NCBI GenBank assembly: GCA_900766265.1
Contig: CAAFUS010000010.1
Span: 434,001-498,000, forward strand
DNA length: 64,000 bases
From: Pseudomonadaceae bacterium
Lineage (GTDB): Bacteria > Pseudomonadota > Gammaproteobacteria > Pseudomonadales > Pseudomonadaceae
Reading direction: 5' to 3'
Shown here: positions 51,315 through 60,652 of the stretch, piece by piece
Numbering within the stretch: the first letter of the stretch is position 1
Layout: each line of letters opens with the position of its first letter
Program-made: the position numbers and the translations under genes
Notes under the pieces: model-generated
What the model saw: the letters and a program-made list of their open reading frames with translations, nothing else
What the model was told of the DNA's origin: nothing
Database searches by the model: none

Positions 51315-52793
51315 CTAACGTTTCTTGTCGCGGCGTTTCTTCTCGGCCTTCTTGTGGTGCGACATGAGACGACGCTTCTTGTTCACCTGGCGCTCGGTCA
51401 GGGTGTTCTTCTTCCCCTCGAAGGGGTTCTCCCCGCCCTTGTACTCGATACGGATGGGCGTACCGACCAGCTTTAGCACTCGGCGATAGGTGTTTTCCAG
51501 GTAGCGGGAGTAGGACTTGGGTACTGAATCCACCTGGTTGCCGTGGATGACGATCAGCGGCGGGTTGGCGCCGCCCAGGTGCGCATAGCGCAGCTTGATC
51601 CGGCGCCCGTTGACCAGCGGCGGCTGGTGTTCCTGCACCGCATCTTCGAGGATCTGCGTGAGGCGGCTGGTCGGCCAGCGGGTGATGGCCGACTTGAACG
51701 AAGCCTGAACCGACTTGTACAGGTGCCCGACCCCGGTGCCGTGCTTGGCGGAAATGAAATGGATGTCGGCAAAGTCGACGAAAAACAGCCGGCGCTCCAG
51801 CTCGGTCTTCACATAGTCACGCTCGCCCGGCTCCATGCCGTCCCATTTGTTCAGCGCGATGACCAAGGCACGCCCGGTCTCCAGCACGAAGCCGAGCAGG
51901 TTCAGGTCATGCTCGACCACACCTTCCCGCGCATCCATCACGAAGATCACCACATTGGCGTCCTGGATCGCCTGCAGTGTCTTGACCACCGAGAACTTTT
52001 CCACCGCCTCGAAGATCTTGCCGCGGCGTCGCACACCGGCGGTATCGATCAAGGTGTACTTCTCGTCGTCACGCTCGAAGGGTATGTAGATGCTGTCGCG
52101 GGTGGTACCAGCCTGGTCATAGACGATCACCCGCTCCTCGCCGAGCATGCGGTTGACCAATGTCGACTTGCCGACGTTGGGCCGGCCGATAATGGCGATC
52201 TTGATCCCGTCCTTCTCGCTCGGCCCGGGAATCCGCGAAAGCTCCTGGCCTTCGGCAACCACCTCTTCCTCGCCCTCGACGCCCGGCTGCGGCTCTTCGT
52301 CCTTGGGGAAGATACCGAGCGCCGCTTCCAGCATGTGGCTGATGCCGCGCCCGTGAGCCGCGGCGATAGGCAGCGCGTCGCCAAGACCCAGCGGGCTGAA
52401 CTCGGCCCGGGCGATGTCGGGATCGACGCTGTCGACCTTGTTGGCGACCAGGAAGCTGCGTTTGTTCCGCTTGCGCAGGTGCTCGGCGATCATCTGGTCG
52501 GCGGCGGTCAGGCCCGCCCGCGAGTCGACCATGAACAGGACCGCATCGGCTTCCTCGATCGCCTGCAGCGATTGCTCGGCCATCTTCGCGTCGATGCCCT
52601 CCTCGTCACCGGAAATACCGCCGGTGTCGATGACGATGTAGGTGCGACCCTGCCATTTGGCCTCTCCGTACTGGCGGTCACGCGTCAGGCCGGCATATTC
52701 GGCGACGATGGCATCGCGGCTTTTGGTCAGCCGGTTGAACAGGGTGGACTTGCCGACGTTCGGGCGGCCCACCAGGGCGATAACGGGAACCAT
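51315..52793 (-). CDS. der: Ribosome-assembly GTPase Der (EngA)
   Basis: 492 residues from the ATG at 52793; an upstream codon is less likely. Two GTPase domains in tandem: GRPNVGKSTLFN (about 8-19) with DTGG and NKVD, then GRPNVGKSTLVN with DTAG and NKWD, and a C-terminal KH-like domain ending in a basic tail (KKAEKKRRDKKR). It acts in 50S maturation. It lies downstream of bamB behind a terminator-like hairpin. Confidence 0.97.
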   Translation of the reverse strand: MVPVIALVGRPNVGKSTLFNRLTKSRDAIVAEYAGLTRDRQYGEAKWQGRTYIVIDTGGISGDEEGIDAKMAEQSLQAIEEADAVLFMVDSRAGLTAADQMIAEHLRKRNKRSFLVANKVDSVDPDIARAEFSPLGLGDALPIAAAHGRGISHMLEAALGIFPKDEEPQPGVEGEEEVVAEGQELSRIPGPSEKDGIKIAIIGRPNVGKSTLVNRMLGEERVIVYDQAGTTRDSIYIPFERDDEKYTLIDTAGVRRRGKIFEAVEKFSVVKTLQAIQDANVVIFVMDAREGVVEHDLNLLGFVLETGRALVIALNKWDGMEPGERDYVKTELERRLFFVDFADIHFISAKHGTGVGHLYKSVQASFKSAITRWPTSRLTQILEDAVQEHQPPLVNGRRIKLRYAHLGGANPPLIVIHGNQVDSVPKSYSRYLENTYRRVLKLVGTPIRIEYKGGENPFEGKKNTLTERQVNKKRRLMSHHKKAEKKRRDKKR

Positions 52794-52815
52794 GCGGCTC
52801 TCCAACTCGATATTT

Positions 52816-52850
52816 CAGAAAACACAACGGCCGCTGCAAGGCAGCGGCCG
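52816..52850 (-). terminator. Terminator after bamB
   Basis: CGGCCGCTGC (52828-52837), loop AAG and GCAGCGGCCG (52841-52850). On the minus strand the stem is followed by TTGTGTTTTC. It lies between bamB and der, so der needs read-through or its own promoter. Confidence 0.65.
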
Positions 52851-52889
52851 GCTATTGAACCCTGACGCGGCAGCGACTTGGCTGCCAGA

Positions 52890-54035
52890 TCAGTCACTCT
52901 GGCGGATGGTCAGGGCTACCAGCTTGCCATCGTTGCCGTAGGCGTACAGCCAGTCGCCGGATACCACCGGACGAACCCGCACGCCAGCGCTCTCGACCCG
53001 GGTGCGGGCGACGAAACGGCCATCGACCTGACTCAGGAAATGCAGATAGCCCTCGAAGTCGCCGACCACCACATAGCTGGACAGCACTTCTGGCGTCGAC
53101 AGTTGGCGGCGCGCCAGATCCTCGTTGCGCCACAGTACGCTGGTCGAACGCTCGTCGATGCTCTCGACGGTGCCGTTAGCCAGGCTCAGGTAAACGCTGC
53201 CGTAACCGAGGGCCACGCCACCGGCGCTCGACGCCTCGCGCTGCCACAGTATACGGCCGCTTTCCAGCTCCAGCGCGGCGACGCGCCCCTGGTAGCTGAC
53301 CACGTAAAGCGTGCCGCCGGACAGCAGCAGGCCACCGTCGATATCGACCACGCGCTCGAGTTCAGTACGCCCCTGGGGTATGGCCACTCGCTGCTCCCAG
53401 ACCGGCAGGCCACCACGGGTATCCAGCGCTACGACACGGCCATTGGAAAGGCCGGCGATTGCCAGCTGGTTGGTGAGCACCGGTGCTCCGGTGCCCCGCA
53501 GGGTGAGCACTGCGGGCGAGCTTTCGTAGGCCCAGCGCTGGGTCCCGGTATCCATTTCCAGCGCGACCAGACGGTCGTCCTGGGTCTGGGCGACGACAAT
53601 GTCGCCGTTGATGGCTGGCGCGGCGAGCACTTCGCTGCCGACGTGGCTGCGCCAGCGCTCTTCGCCGCTCGCGGCGTCCAGTGCAATGACGTCACCCTTT
53701 AGGGTGCCGACGAGGATCAGTCCGTAGCCAGCGCCTACACCGCCGGACACCGGCTCATCCAGATCCTTGCGCCACTCCACCTTGCCGGTGAAGCGATCCA
53801 GCGACATCACTCGTCCGCGGACATCGCTGGCGAAGACCTGGTCGCCGTACACGACCGGGGCCAACTGGTTATAGGTCTTGCCCTGCCCCTTACCGACCGA
53901 GCGGCTCCATTTCTGGTCGAGTCGGATTTCAGCGTCGAACTTCTGTAGTTCGGCTGGCTCGGGCTCCTTGCTGCTACTGCTGCAACCGGCAGCCAGCACC
54001 ACGAGGGACAACAGCGCGGCAATCTTCCAATGCAT
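52890..54035 (-). CDS. bamB: Outer membrane protein assembly factor BamB
   Basis: 381 residues from the ATG at 54035, with GGGAGGCG upstream. The lipobox L-A-A-G-C is at about residues 14-18. The rest is an eight-bladed beta-propeller of PQQ-like repeats, seen as recurring VIALDAASGEERW, VALEMDTGTQRWAYES, VVALDTRGGLPVWEQ and VAALELESGRILWQ. It is the BamA-binding lipoprotein of the outer-membrane beta-barrel assembly machine. It starts four bases after the yfgM stop. Confidence 0.95.
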   Translation of the reverse strand: MHWKIAALLSLVVLAAGCSSSSKEPEPAELQKFDAEIRLDQKWSRSVGKGQGKTYNQLAPVVYGDQVFASDVRGRVMSLDRFTGKVEWRKDLDEPVSGGVGAGYGLILVGTLKGDVIALDAASGEERWRSHVGSEVLAAPAINGDIVVAQTQDDRLVALEMDTGTQRWAYESSPAVLTLRGTGAPVLTNQLAIAGLSNGRVVALDTRGGLPVWEQRVAIPQGRTELERVVDIDGGLLLSGGTLYVVSYQGRVAALELESGRILWQREASSAGGVALGYGSVYLSLANGTVESIDERSTSVLWRNEDLARRQLSTPEVLSSYVVVGDFEGYLHFLSQVDGRFVARTRVESAGVRVRPVVSGDWLYAYGNDGKLVALTIRQSD

Positions 54036-54039
54036 CACG

Positions 54040-54681
54040 TCACGCCTCCCCTTTGGCCAGGTCGTCGAGCTTGAGCTGCAGACCGCCGACGGCGGCATCC
54101 TGCGACAGGGACTGCTTGGCCTTGCTGTAGGCAGCGAAGGCATCATCGGTGCGGCCGAGCTGGACCAGGAGGTCGCCACGCAGTTCCTCGCGGCTCGCCG
54201 CAAAGGCTTTCTCGGCCTCGCCGTCGAGCAGCTTCAAGGCCTCATCGGCCTTGTCCTGGGCAGACAGCACGCGAGCCAGACGCTGGCGAGCCAGTTCTTC
54301 GATTGTCTTGTCGGCCGGCTTGTCCAGCACCGCGCGCAGCTCGCCGGCCGCATCGTCGAGCTGGCCGGCTTCCACCGCGACCTTGGCCATGAACAGACTG
54401 CCGTACTGGGCGTAGTGGGTCCCGCCGTAGTTGTTCTTCAGTTCGGTACCCAGGCGCGCCACCTCGGCGGCGTCGATGCTCCCCGCATTGAGCGAGGCGT
54501 CGAGCAGTTGCTGATAGAGCGCCGAGGCGCCCTGGGCCTTGTTGATCTGGTGGTTTTGCCAGGCCTGCCAGCCGAAAACCAGGGCTAGCGCCAGCACTGC
54601 GCCAACCAGCAGCGGCATTCCATTACGGCGCCACCATTCCTTGATCTGCGCGATTTGTTCGTCTTCAGTACCCGAGGTCAC
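54040..54681 (-). CDS. yfgM: YfgM-type membrane-anchored TPR protein (ancillary SecYEG translocon subunit)
   Basis: 213 residues from a GTG at 54681, six bases after AAGGAG and overlapping the hisS stop (GTGA). A single N-terminal helix (about 22-42, after IKEWWRRNG) anchors a periplasmic tetratricopeptide domain (about 55-205). In E. coli YfgM associates with PpiD and SecYEG and handles periplasmic chaperone transfer. Context (hisS before, bamB after) is the standard one. Confidence 0.93.
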   Translation of the reverse strand: MTSGTEDEQIAQIKEWWRRNGMPLLVGAVLALALVFGWQAWQNHQINKAQGASALYQQLLDASLNAGSIDAAEVARLGTELKNNYGGTHYAQYGSLFMAKVAVEAGQLDDAAGELRAVLDKPADKTIEELARQRLARVLSAQDKADEALKLLDGEAEKAFAASREELRGDLLVQLGRTDDAFAAYSKAKQSLSQDAAVGGLQLKLDDLAKGEA

Positions 54682-55997
54682 ACTGTCACTCCTTTTGTTC
54701 GCTTAGTCTCAGTCTGCTCGAAGCAGACAGCCAGACGCTCGGGTAGAGCATCCCAGGCAATGTTTTCCTGCTCGCTATCGTCGCGCAGCGGCTTGCAACC
54801 TACCACGCGACCCGTCAGCTCGTCCTCTCCCAGGATAAGGGCGAAGCGCGCGCCGCTTTTGTCCGCCTTCTTGAACTGGCTCTTGAAGCTACCGCCGCCT
54901 GAGTTGACCAGCAGGCGCAGCCCCGGCAACGCATCGCGCAGCCGCTCGGCCAAGGCCACCGCAGCGAGCTCGGCCGCCTCGCCAAAAGCGCAGACATAGG
55001 CGTGTGCCGGGCGCGTCAGATACTCGGGCACCAGCGCCAGGGTTTCCAGCAGCAACACCAGCCGCTCGACGCCCATCGCGAAGCCGACGCCCGGCGTGGG
55101 CTTGCCACCGAATTGGGTGATCAGGCCGTCATAGCGACCACCGGCACAGACCGTACCCTGGGCACCCAGGCGGTCGGTGACCCATTCGAAGACGGTTCTG
55201 CCGTAGTAGTCCAGCCCGCGGACCAGCTTTGGATTGATCTCATAGGAGATGCCGACCGCATCCAGACGCGCCTTGAGCCCCTCGAAATGCAGCCGCGACT
55301 CGTCGTCCAGGTAATCGTGCAGCGTCGGAGCATCGGCCAGCAGGGCCTGCGTCTGGGCATTCTTGCTGTCGAGGATCCGCAGCGGATTGGTGGTCAGGCG
55401 GCGCTGACTGTCTTCGTCGAGCTGATCGAAGCGCTGCTGGAGATAGGCCACCAGGGCGTCCCGGTAGGTCGCACGGGCTTCGCTGGAACCCAGGCTGTTG
55501 AGCTGCAGGGTCACCGCATCCGCCATGCCCAGCTGCTTCCACAGTCGGGCGGTGAGGATGATTAACTCGGCATCGACATCCGGCCCGGGCTGGTTGAACA
55601 CCTCGACGCCGATCTGGTGGAACTGGCGATAGCGACCCTTCTGCGGCTTTTCGTAGCGGAACATCGGCCCGGTGTACCAGAGCTTCTGCACCTGCCCACC
55701 ACCGGTCATGCCGTGCTCGAGTACAGCTCGCACGCAGCCAGCAGTCCCTTCCGGGCGCAGGGTCAGCGACTCCTCGTTGCGATCCAGAAAGGTGTACATC
55801 TCCTTGTCCACCACGTCGGTACCCTCGCCGATACCACGGGCAAAGAGTTCGGTGAACTCGAGAATAGGAAGGCGGATTTCGCTGTAGCCATAGGCATCGA
55901 GCAGTTCGGAGAAGGTGCTTTCTAGGTAGCGCCAGACGGGCGTCTGTCCGGGCAGTATGTCATTCATGCCACGGATGGCTTGCAGGGACTTGCTCAA
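54678..55997 (-). CDS. hisS: Histidyl-tRNA synthetase
   Basis: 439 residues from a TTG at 55997, supported by AAGGAAG five bases upstream and by the conserved N-terminus SKSLQAIRGMNDILP; an ATG at MNDILP would remove conserved residues. Class II core: RLPILEFTELF, LTLRPEGTAG, YTGPMFRYEKPQKGRYRQFHQIG and the His-binding LVRGLDYYGRTVFEW plus GGRYDGL. The C-terminal anticodon domain follows. TTG start is notable for an essential gene and may limit translation. Confidence 0.95.
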   Translation of the reverse strand: MSKSLQAIRGMNDILPGQTPVWRYLESTFSELLDAYGYSEIRLPILEFTELFARGIGEGTDVVDKEMYTFLDRNEESLTLRPEGTAGCVRAVLEHGMTGGGQVQKLWYTGPMFRYEKPQKGRYRQFHQIGVEVFNQPGPDVDAELIILTARLWKQLGMADAVTLQLNSLGSSEARATYRDALVAYLQQRFDQLDEDSQRRLTTNPLRILDSKNAQTQALLADAPTLHDYLDDESRLHFEGLKARLDAVGISYEINPKLVRGLDYYGRTVFEWVTDRLGAQGTVCAGGRYDGLITQFGGKPTPGVGFAMGVERLVLLLETLALVPEYLTRPAHAYVCAFGEAAELAAVALAERLRDALPGLRLLVNSGGGSFKSQFKKADKSGARFALILGEDELTGRVVGCKPLRDDSEQENIAWDALPERLAVCFEQTETKRTKGVTV

Positions 55998-56011
55998 GTG
56001 TCTTCCTTAGG

Positions 56012-57130
56012 TCAACTGCGCAGAATCAGTGCCGCGTCGGCTTCGACCTTTTCGGCGGCCTTGCGCCGGATCAGTTGCTCCAGCTCGTCGACCAGGTTGT
56101 CGTTGGTAAGCTTCTGGGCCGGCTTGCCGTCGATATAGATGAGGTTGTTCGGTGTGCCACCGGTCAGCCCGACATGGGCTTCCTTGGCTTCGCCCGGACC
56201 GTTGACCACGCAACCGATCACCGCCACGTCCAGCGGAACAAGCAGGTCATCGAGCCGGCCTTCCAGCTCGTTCATGGTCTTGACCACGTCGAAATTCTGT
56301 CGCGAACAGCTCGGGCAGGCGATGAAGTTAATGCCCCGCGAACGCAGGTGCAGCGACTTGAGGATATCGAAACCGACCTTGATCTCTTCCACCGGGTCGG
56401 CAGCCAGCGAGATGCGAATGGTGTCCCCGATGCCCTCGGCCAGCAGCATGCCTAGGCCGACCGAGGACTTCACGGTCCCCGAGCGCAGCCCGCCCGCCTC
56501 GGTGATGCCCAGATGCAGCGGTTGCTCGATCTGCCTGGCGAGCAATCGATAGGCCTCGACCGCCATGAATACGTCGGACGCTTTCACGCTGACCTTGAAA
56601 TCCGGGAAGTTCAGCCGATCCAGGTGCTCGACATGGCGTAACGCCGACTCAACCAGCGCCTCGGGCGTGGGCTCGCCGTATTTCTTCTGCAGATCCTTCT
56701 CCAGGGAGCCCGCATTGACGCCGATACGGATCGGAATGCCACGGTCGCGTGCCGCTTCGACCACTGCCCTGACACGATCCTCACGCCCGATGTTGCCGGG
56801 GTTGATACGCAGGCAATCGACACCCAGTTCGGCAACCCGCAGGGCGATTTGGTAATCGAAGTGGATGTCGGCCACCAGCGGCACGCCGGCACGCTGCTTG
56901 ATCCGACCGAACGCCTCGGCAGCATCCATGTCGGGCACCGACACCCGAACGATGTCAGCACCGGCATCCTGCAGACGCTTGATCTGCGCGACAGTCGCAT
57001 CGACATCGCAGGTGTCGGTATTGGTCATGCTCTGCACGGCGATCGGGGCGTCACCGCCCACGGGCACGGGACCCACCCAGATCTTGCGCGACAGGCGTCG
57101 TTTGATACGAGACTCGGAATGCATGCTCAT
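56012..57130 (-). CDS. ispG: 4-hydroxy-3-methylbut-2-en-1-yl diphosphate synthase (IspG)
   Basis: 372 residues. The N-terminal TIM barrel opens with VGPVPVGGDAPIAVQSMTNTDT; the C-terminal [4Fe-4S] domain has ACPSCSR and GCVVNGPGEAKEA, which supply the three Cys and the Glu ligand. It performs the penultimate MEP-pathway step of isoprenoid synthesis. The ATG overlaps the rodZ stop by four bases; hisS starts 14 bases after its stop. Confidence 0.97.
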   Translation of the reverse strand: MSMHSESRIKRRLSRKIWVGPVPVGGDAPIAVQSMTNTDTCDVDATVAQIKRLQDAGADIVRVSVPDMDAAEAFGRIKQRAGVPLVADIHFDYQIALRVAELGVDCLRINPGNIGREDRVRAVVEAARDRGIPIRIGVNAGSLEKDLQKKYGEPTPEALVESALRHVEHLDRLNFPDFKVSVKASDVFMAVEAYRLLARQIEQPLHLGITEAGGLRSGTVKSSVGLGMLLAEGIGDTIRISLAADPVEEIKVGFDILKSLHLRSRGINFIACPSCSRQNFDVVKTMNELEGRLDDLLVPLDVAVIGCVVNGPGEAKEAHVGLTGGTPNNLIYIDGKPAQKLTNDNLVDELEQLIRRKAAEKVEADAALILRS

Positions 57131-58164
57131 TGGCCGACCTTGAAACGCGCCGTCTCGCCACGCATGTAAGACGCGAGGCTAACGGACTCGCCGTTGTAAC
57201 TGACTTGTGCGCCACGGGCATATCCCAAATGGACATCCAACGGCGCACGACCGGTGACGGTACGGGTGGTCCCGGCGCGGATCAGCGCACTGACCAGCAC
57301 GCGACCATCGGCATCGATGACCCGTGTCCAGCAATCGGCGGTGAACGCCAGCTCAAGCTGCCCTTCCCCCGCGGCGACGGCGGGCGCCGGGACTTCGGCC
57401 ATGGCGACGGGCGCTTCGGCTGGGGATGCCGGGGTTGACGATTCGTCTGGGGAGGGCGCTGGCGCCTCGGCGCCCTGTGGCGCCTGCTCCGGCGCAGCAG
57501 CGGCCGCATCGGGTTCGGAGGACGCCCCTTCGGTCAACTCGCTGCCCTGGGCGACCTGCGGAGTTGATTCGTCCTGGACGCCGGGCTGCTGGTCAACCAG
57601 CGACGGCAGGGCAATCTCCTCGCCCTGACGCCCGGCTTCGACCGCCTGATCCTCAGGCTCGTCGAACACATGTATCTGGGTCGTGCCGTCGGCACCTTCC
57701 ACTTCGATATGTTCGAGCGAGGAGGTCGTCGGCGAGCCGGCATTGCGAGAGGACTGGTCTTGCCACCACATGAACCCGGCACCTATGAGCACCAGGAGCA
57801 GCACGAAGCTGAAGAAACGCAGCACGTTGTGAGACATCCTGACCGGCTCTTCGATGCGGCCGAGCGCATGGACACTGCTACCGCTCGCATCGGTGCCGGT
57901 GTAGCGATCGAACTCGCCGACCAGCTGCGTCTGGTCGAGGCCGACCAGTTTCGCGTACGCCCGCACGTAGCCACGCGCGAAGGTATGGCCCGGTGCCTGG
58001 GAGAAATCGCCCGCCTCGATCTGGCTGATTAGCCGTTCCGAAAGATTTAGCTGGGAGGCCACCGCCGCAACGGACATGCCCCTGGCTTCACGAGCCTGGC
58101 GAAGCGTTTCCCCCGGGTTGCCGGCGGCCGGCACAACAGCGTCGGGTTGTGAAACTTTCATCAT
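57127..58164 (-). CDS. rodZ: Cell-shape protein RodZ
   Basis: 345 residues; two ATGs in tandem at the start. A Xre-type helix-turn-helix (about 20-85, LRQAREARGMSVAAVASQLNLS) binds MreB in the cytoplasm, a membrane helix lies at about 115-134, then a Pro/Ala/Glu-rich linker (about 195-260) and the periplasmic DUF4115 domain (LELAFTADCWTRVIDADGR). It anchors the MreB rod complex. The gene overlaps pilF upstream and ispG downstream by four bases each. Confidence 0.95.
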   Translation of the reverse strand: MMKVSQPDAVVPAAGNPGETLRQAREARGMSVAAVASQLNLSERLISQIEAGDFSQAPGHTFARGYVRAYAKLVGLDQTQLVGEFDRYTGTDASGSSVHALGRIEEPVRMSHNVLRFFSFVLLLVLIGAGFMWWQDQSSRNAGSPTTSSLEHIEVEGADGTTQIHVFDEPEDQAVEAGRQGEEIALPSLVDQQPGVQDESTPQVAQGSELTEGASSEPDAAAAAPEQAPQGAEAPAPSPDESSTPASPAEAPVAMAEVPAPAVAAGEGQLELAFTADCWTRVIDADGRVLVSALIRAGTTRTVTGRAPLDVHLGYARGAQVSYNGESVSLASYMRGETARFKVGQ

Positions 58165-58916
58165 TGCTCCGAAAGATATTGCTGATATTCCGGCGAGGCC
58201 GGATACAGGCGCCGCAGCTGGAGCGCCAGCGTCGCTGCGCGATCACGGTCGTCGTGGATGTTCGCCAGCCGGATACCCAGCAGCAGGCTGCGCGCGTTCT
58301 GCTCGGCCAACCGGCTGTAACGCTCATAATAGCTGCGGGCGGGCACGTAGTTCTTCGACTGGTAGGACAGCATCGCCATCTCCAGCAGCGCACCGGGTTG
58401 GCGCGCGTTGAGCCGCAGGGCGCGCTCGAAATAGGCCTCGGCCTGCTGCGGCTGATTCAGCCGCAGCGCCGTCAGCCCCATGTTCTCGAACACGCGAGAG
58501 CGCTCGGTATAGAGGTTGTCGGCGGAGGCCTGGGTGAAGCGCTGCATGGCCTCCTCGTAACGCCCGCGCTCGAAGAGGAAGCTTCCGTAGTTGTTGAGAA
58601 TCCGCGGATCGCTGCGGATCGACAGCGCGTCGCGGTAATGCTTGTCAGCTAGGTCGTATTCCATCTCGGTCTGGAATACCAAGGCCAGAGCGGTGTGCGC
58701 ATCGGCACTGCGAGAATCGAGCTCCAGCGCCTGTCTTAGCGGAACCTTGGCGCGTGCGGTATCGCCCTGCTGCAGGTAACCGATACCGAGTTGGATGTAC
58801 GCATCACGCGCCTCTTCTCGACCGGCGGCGGTCCTCATCGGGTCGACGTTACCCGTGGACACGCAACCGTGGAGCAGACCGGCAAGCAGAATAAGCAGCG
58901 CAACGCGCGAAAACAT
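58161..58916 (-). CDS. pilF: Type IV pilus pilotin lipoprotein PilF (PilW family)
   Basis: 251 residues. The lipobox L-L-H-G-C is at about 14-18. Six TPR-like repeats follow (AYIQLGIGYLQQGDTARAK, AHTALALVFQTEMEYDLAD, ILNNYGSFLFERGRYEEAM and similar). PilF carries the secretin PilQ to the outer membrane. It starts 11 bases after rlmN ends and overlaps rodZ (ATGA). Its presence implies type IV pili elsewhere in the genome. Confidence 0.94.
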   Translation of the reverse strand: MFSRVALLILLAGLLHGCVSTGNVDPMRTAAGREEARDAYIQLGIGYLQQGDTARAKVPLRQALELDSRSADAHTALALVFQTEMEYDLADKHYRDALSIRSDPRILNNYGSFLFERGRYEEAMQRFTQASADNLYTERSRVFENMGLTALRLNQPQQAEAYFERALRLNARQPGALLEMAMLSYQSKNYVPARSYYERYSRLAEQNARSLLLGIRLANIHDDRDRAATLALQLRRLYPASPEYQQYLSEQ

Positions 58917-58927
58917 GGATTTCCCCC

Positions 58928-60076
58928 TCAGGAACGGTTCGTAGCGAGATCTGTCGCACCCGCCTCGCTCTGCAGCTCACGTACAGCGATGTATCGCTCG
59001 CTTCGACGTGTACGGTCCATCACCTGACCGACCAGCTGACCGCAGGCGGCATCGATGTCTTCGCCGCGGGTGGTACGCACCGTCACATTGTGCCCGGCTT
59101 TATGCAGGATGTCCTGAAAACGGCGGATGGCATTGTTGCTGGGCCGCTCATATCCAGAATGAGGGAAGGGATTGAACGGGATCAGGTTGATCTTGCAGGG
59201 AATGTCCGCCAGCAGCTCGATCATCTGCGCAGCGTGCTCGGGCTGGTCATTGACGCCCTTGAGTAGGGTGTACTCGATGGTCAGCACTCGTTTTTCGCCG
59301 AGCCTGGAGATGTAACGCTGGCAGGCCGCCAGCAACATGTCGAGCGGGTATTTCTTGTTGATCGGGACCAGGACGTTGCGCAGTTCATCGTTGGGCGCGT
59401 GCAGCGACAGCGCCAGCGACACGTCGATGACCTTGGCCAGCTCGTCGATCATCGGCACCACACCGGAGGTCGACAGCGTCACCTTGCGCTTGGAAATGCC
59501 ATAACCCAGGTCGTCCATCATGATCTGCATGGCCGACACGACGTTGTCGAAATTGAGCAGCGGCTCGCCCATGCCCATCATCACCACGTTGGTGATGGCG
59601 CGGTCGATCTTGGCCGGTACAGAGCCGAAGGACTTGTTGGCGATCCACACCTGACCGATGACTTCGGCGGCGGTGAGATTGCTGTTGAAGCCCTGTTTGC
59701 CGGTGGAGCAGAAACTGCAGTCCAGCGCGCAGCCCGCCTGGGACGATACGCACAGCGTGCCACGACCACCCTGGGGGATGTACACGGTTTCGACACAACT
59801 GCCGGATGCCACGCGAACCACCCATTTGCGGGTACCGTCGCTCGAGATGTCCTCGCTGACGATCTCGGGCCCGCGGATTTCGGCGCGGGCCTTGAGCTTT
59901 TCGCGCAAGGCCTTGCCGACATTGGTCATGGCGTCGAAATCATCGACGCCGAAGTGGTGAATCCACTTCATGATCTGACCGGCACGGAAGCGTTTCTCGC
60001 CCATGGACTCGAAAAAGCTTTCCAGCTGCGGCTGGGTCAGACCCAGCAGATTTACCTTACCGGTCGATTCACTCAT
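58928..60076 (-). CDS. rlmN: 23S rRNA (adenine2503-C2)/tRNA (adenine37-C2)-methyltransferase RlmN
   Basis: 382 residues. The radical-SAM cluster motif is C116-x3-C120-x2-C123, preceded by PQGGRGTLCVSSQAGC. Further motifs are MGMGEPLLN, STSGVVP and LSLHAPND, with the second catalytic Cys toward the C-terminus (RGEDIDAACGQL). It methylates C2 of A2503 in 23S rRNA and A37 of some tRNAs. It follows ndk by 21 bases and leads into pilF-rodZ-ispG. Confidence 0.97.
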   Translation of the reverse strand: MSESTGKVNLLGLTQPQLESFFESMGEKRFRAGQIMKWIHHFGVDDFDAMTNVGKALREKLKARAEIRGPEIVSEDISSDGTRKWVVRVASGSCVETVYIPQGGRGTLCVSSQAGCALDCSFCSTGKQGFNSNLTAAEVIGQVWIANKSFGSVPAKIDRAITNVVMMGMGEPLLNFDNVVSAMQIMMDDLGYGISKRKVTLSTSGVVPMIDELAKVIDVSLALSLHAPNDELRNVLVPINKKYPLDMLLAACQRYISRLGEKRVLTIEYTLLKGVNDQPEHAAQMIELLADIPCKINLIPFNPFPHSGYERPSNNAIRRFQDILHKAGHNVTVRTTRGEDIDAACGQLVGQVMDRTRRSERYIAVRELQSEAGATDLATNRS

Positions 60077-60097
60077 GGTTTCACCCTCGCTCGGAGA

Positions 60098-60529
60098 TCA
60101 GCGAATGCGGGCACACACTTCGGTGGCAGCGAAGAAGTAGGCGATTTCGCGCGCGGCGGAGGCTTCGGAATCGGAGCCATGCACGGCGTTCTCGTCGATC
60201 GAGACGGCGAAATCGGCACGAATGGTACCGGCGTCGGCTTTTTTCGGGTCGGTAGCGCCCATCAGCTCACGATTCTTGGCGATGGCACCCTCGCCTTCGA
60301 GCACCTGCACGACAACAGGGCCCGAGGTCATGAAGGAAACCAGATCCTTGAAGAACGGACGCTCCGCGTGCTCGGCGTAGAAGCCACCGGCTTCACGCTC
60401 GGACAGCTGAACCATCTTGGCGGCTACGACGCGCAGGCCGGCCTTTTCGAAACGGGTGACGATTTCACCGATCACGTTCTTCGAAACGGCGTCCGGCTTG
60501 ATGATGGAAAGGGTACGTTCGACAGCCAT
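60098..60529 (-). CDS. ndk: Nucleoside diphosphate kinase
   Basis: 143 residues. The phosphorylated histidine is H117 in NAVHGSDS, and the start ERTLSIIKPDAV is typical. It equilibrates nucleoside triphosphates using ATP. GGAGC precedes the ATG. It lies downstream of the isc operon terminator, with a -10 like TATAAT within that terminator's loop, and leads into rlmN. Confidence 0.98.
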   Translation of the reverse strand: MAVERTLSIIKPDAVSKNVIGEIVTRFEKAGLRVVAAKMVQLSEREAGGFYAEHAERPFFKDLVSFMTSGPVVVQVLEGEGAIAKNRELMGATDPKKADAGTIRADFAVSIDENAVHGSDSEASAAREIAYFFAATEVCARIR

Positions 60530-60561
60530 GAAAAGCTCCAGAATACGGATTGTTAAAGCGG

Positions 60562-60591
60562 AAAATTAAACCCGCGGATTATACGCGGGTT
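60562..60591 (-). terminator. isc operon terminator containing the ndk -10 element
   Basis: AACCCGCG (60569-60576) pairs with CGCGGGTT (60584-60591); on the minus strand it is followed by TAATTTTCC. The seven-base loop reads TATAATC on the minus strand, a perfect TATAAT -10 about 50 bases before ndk. The same DNA therefore looks like terminator for iscX and promoter for ndk. Confidence 0.65.
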
Positions 60592-60652
60592 CAGGTTAAA
60601 TGCGAGGGCATACGCCGAACGCGGGGCACGCGCCCGACAGGCCGAAGAGACG

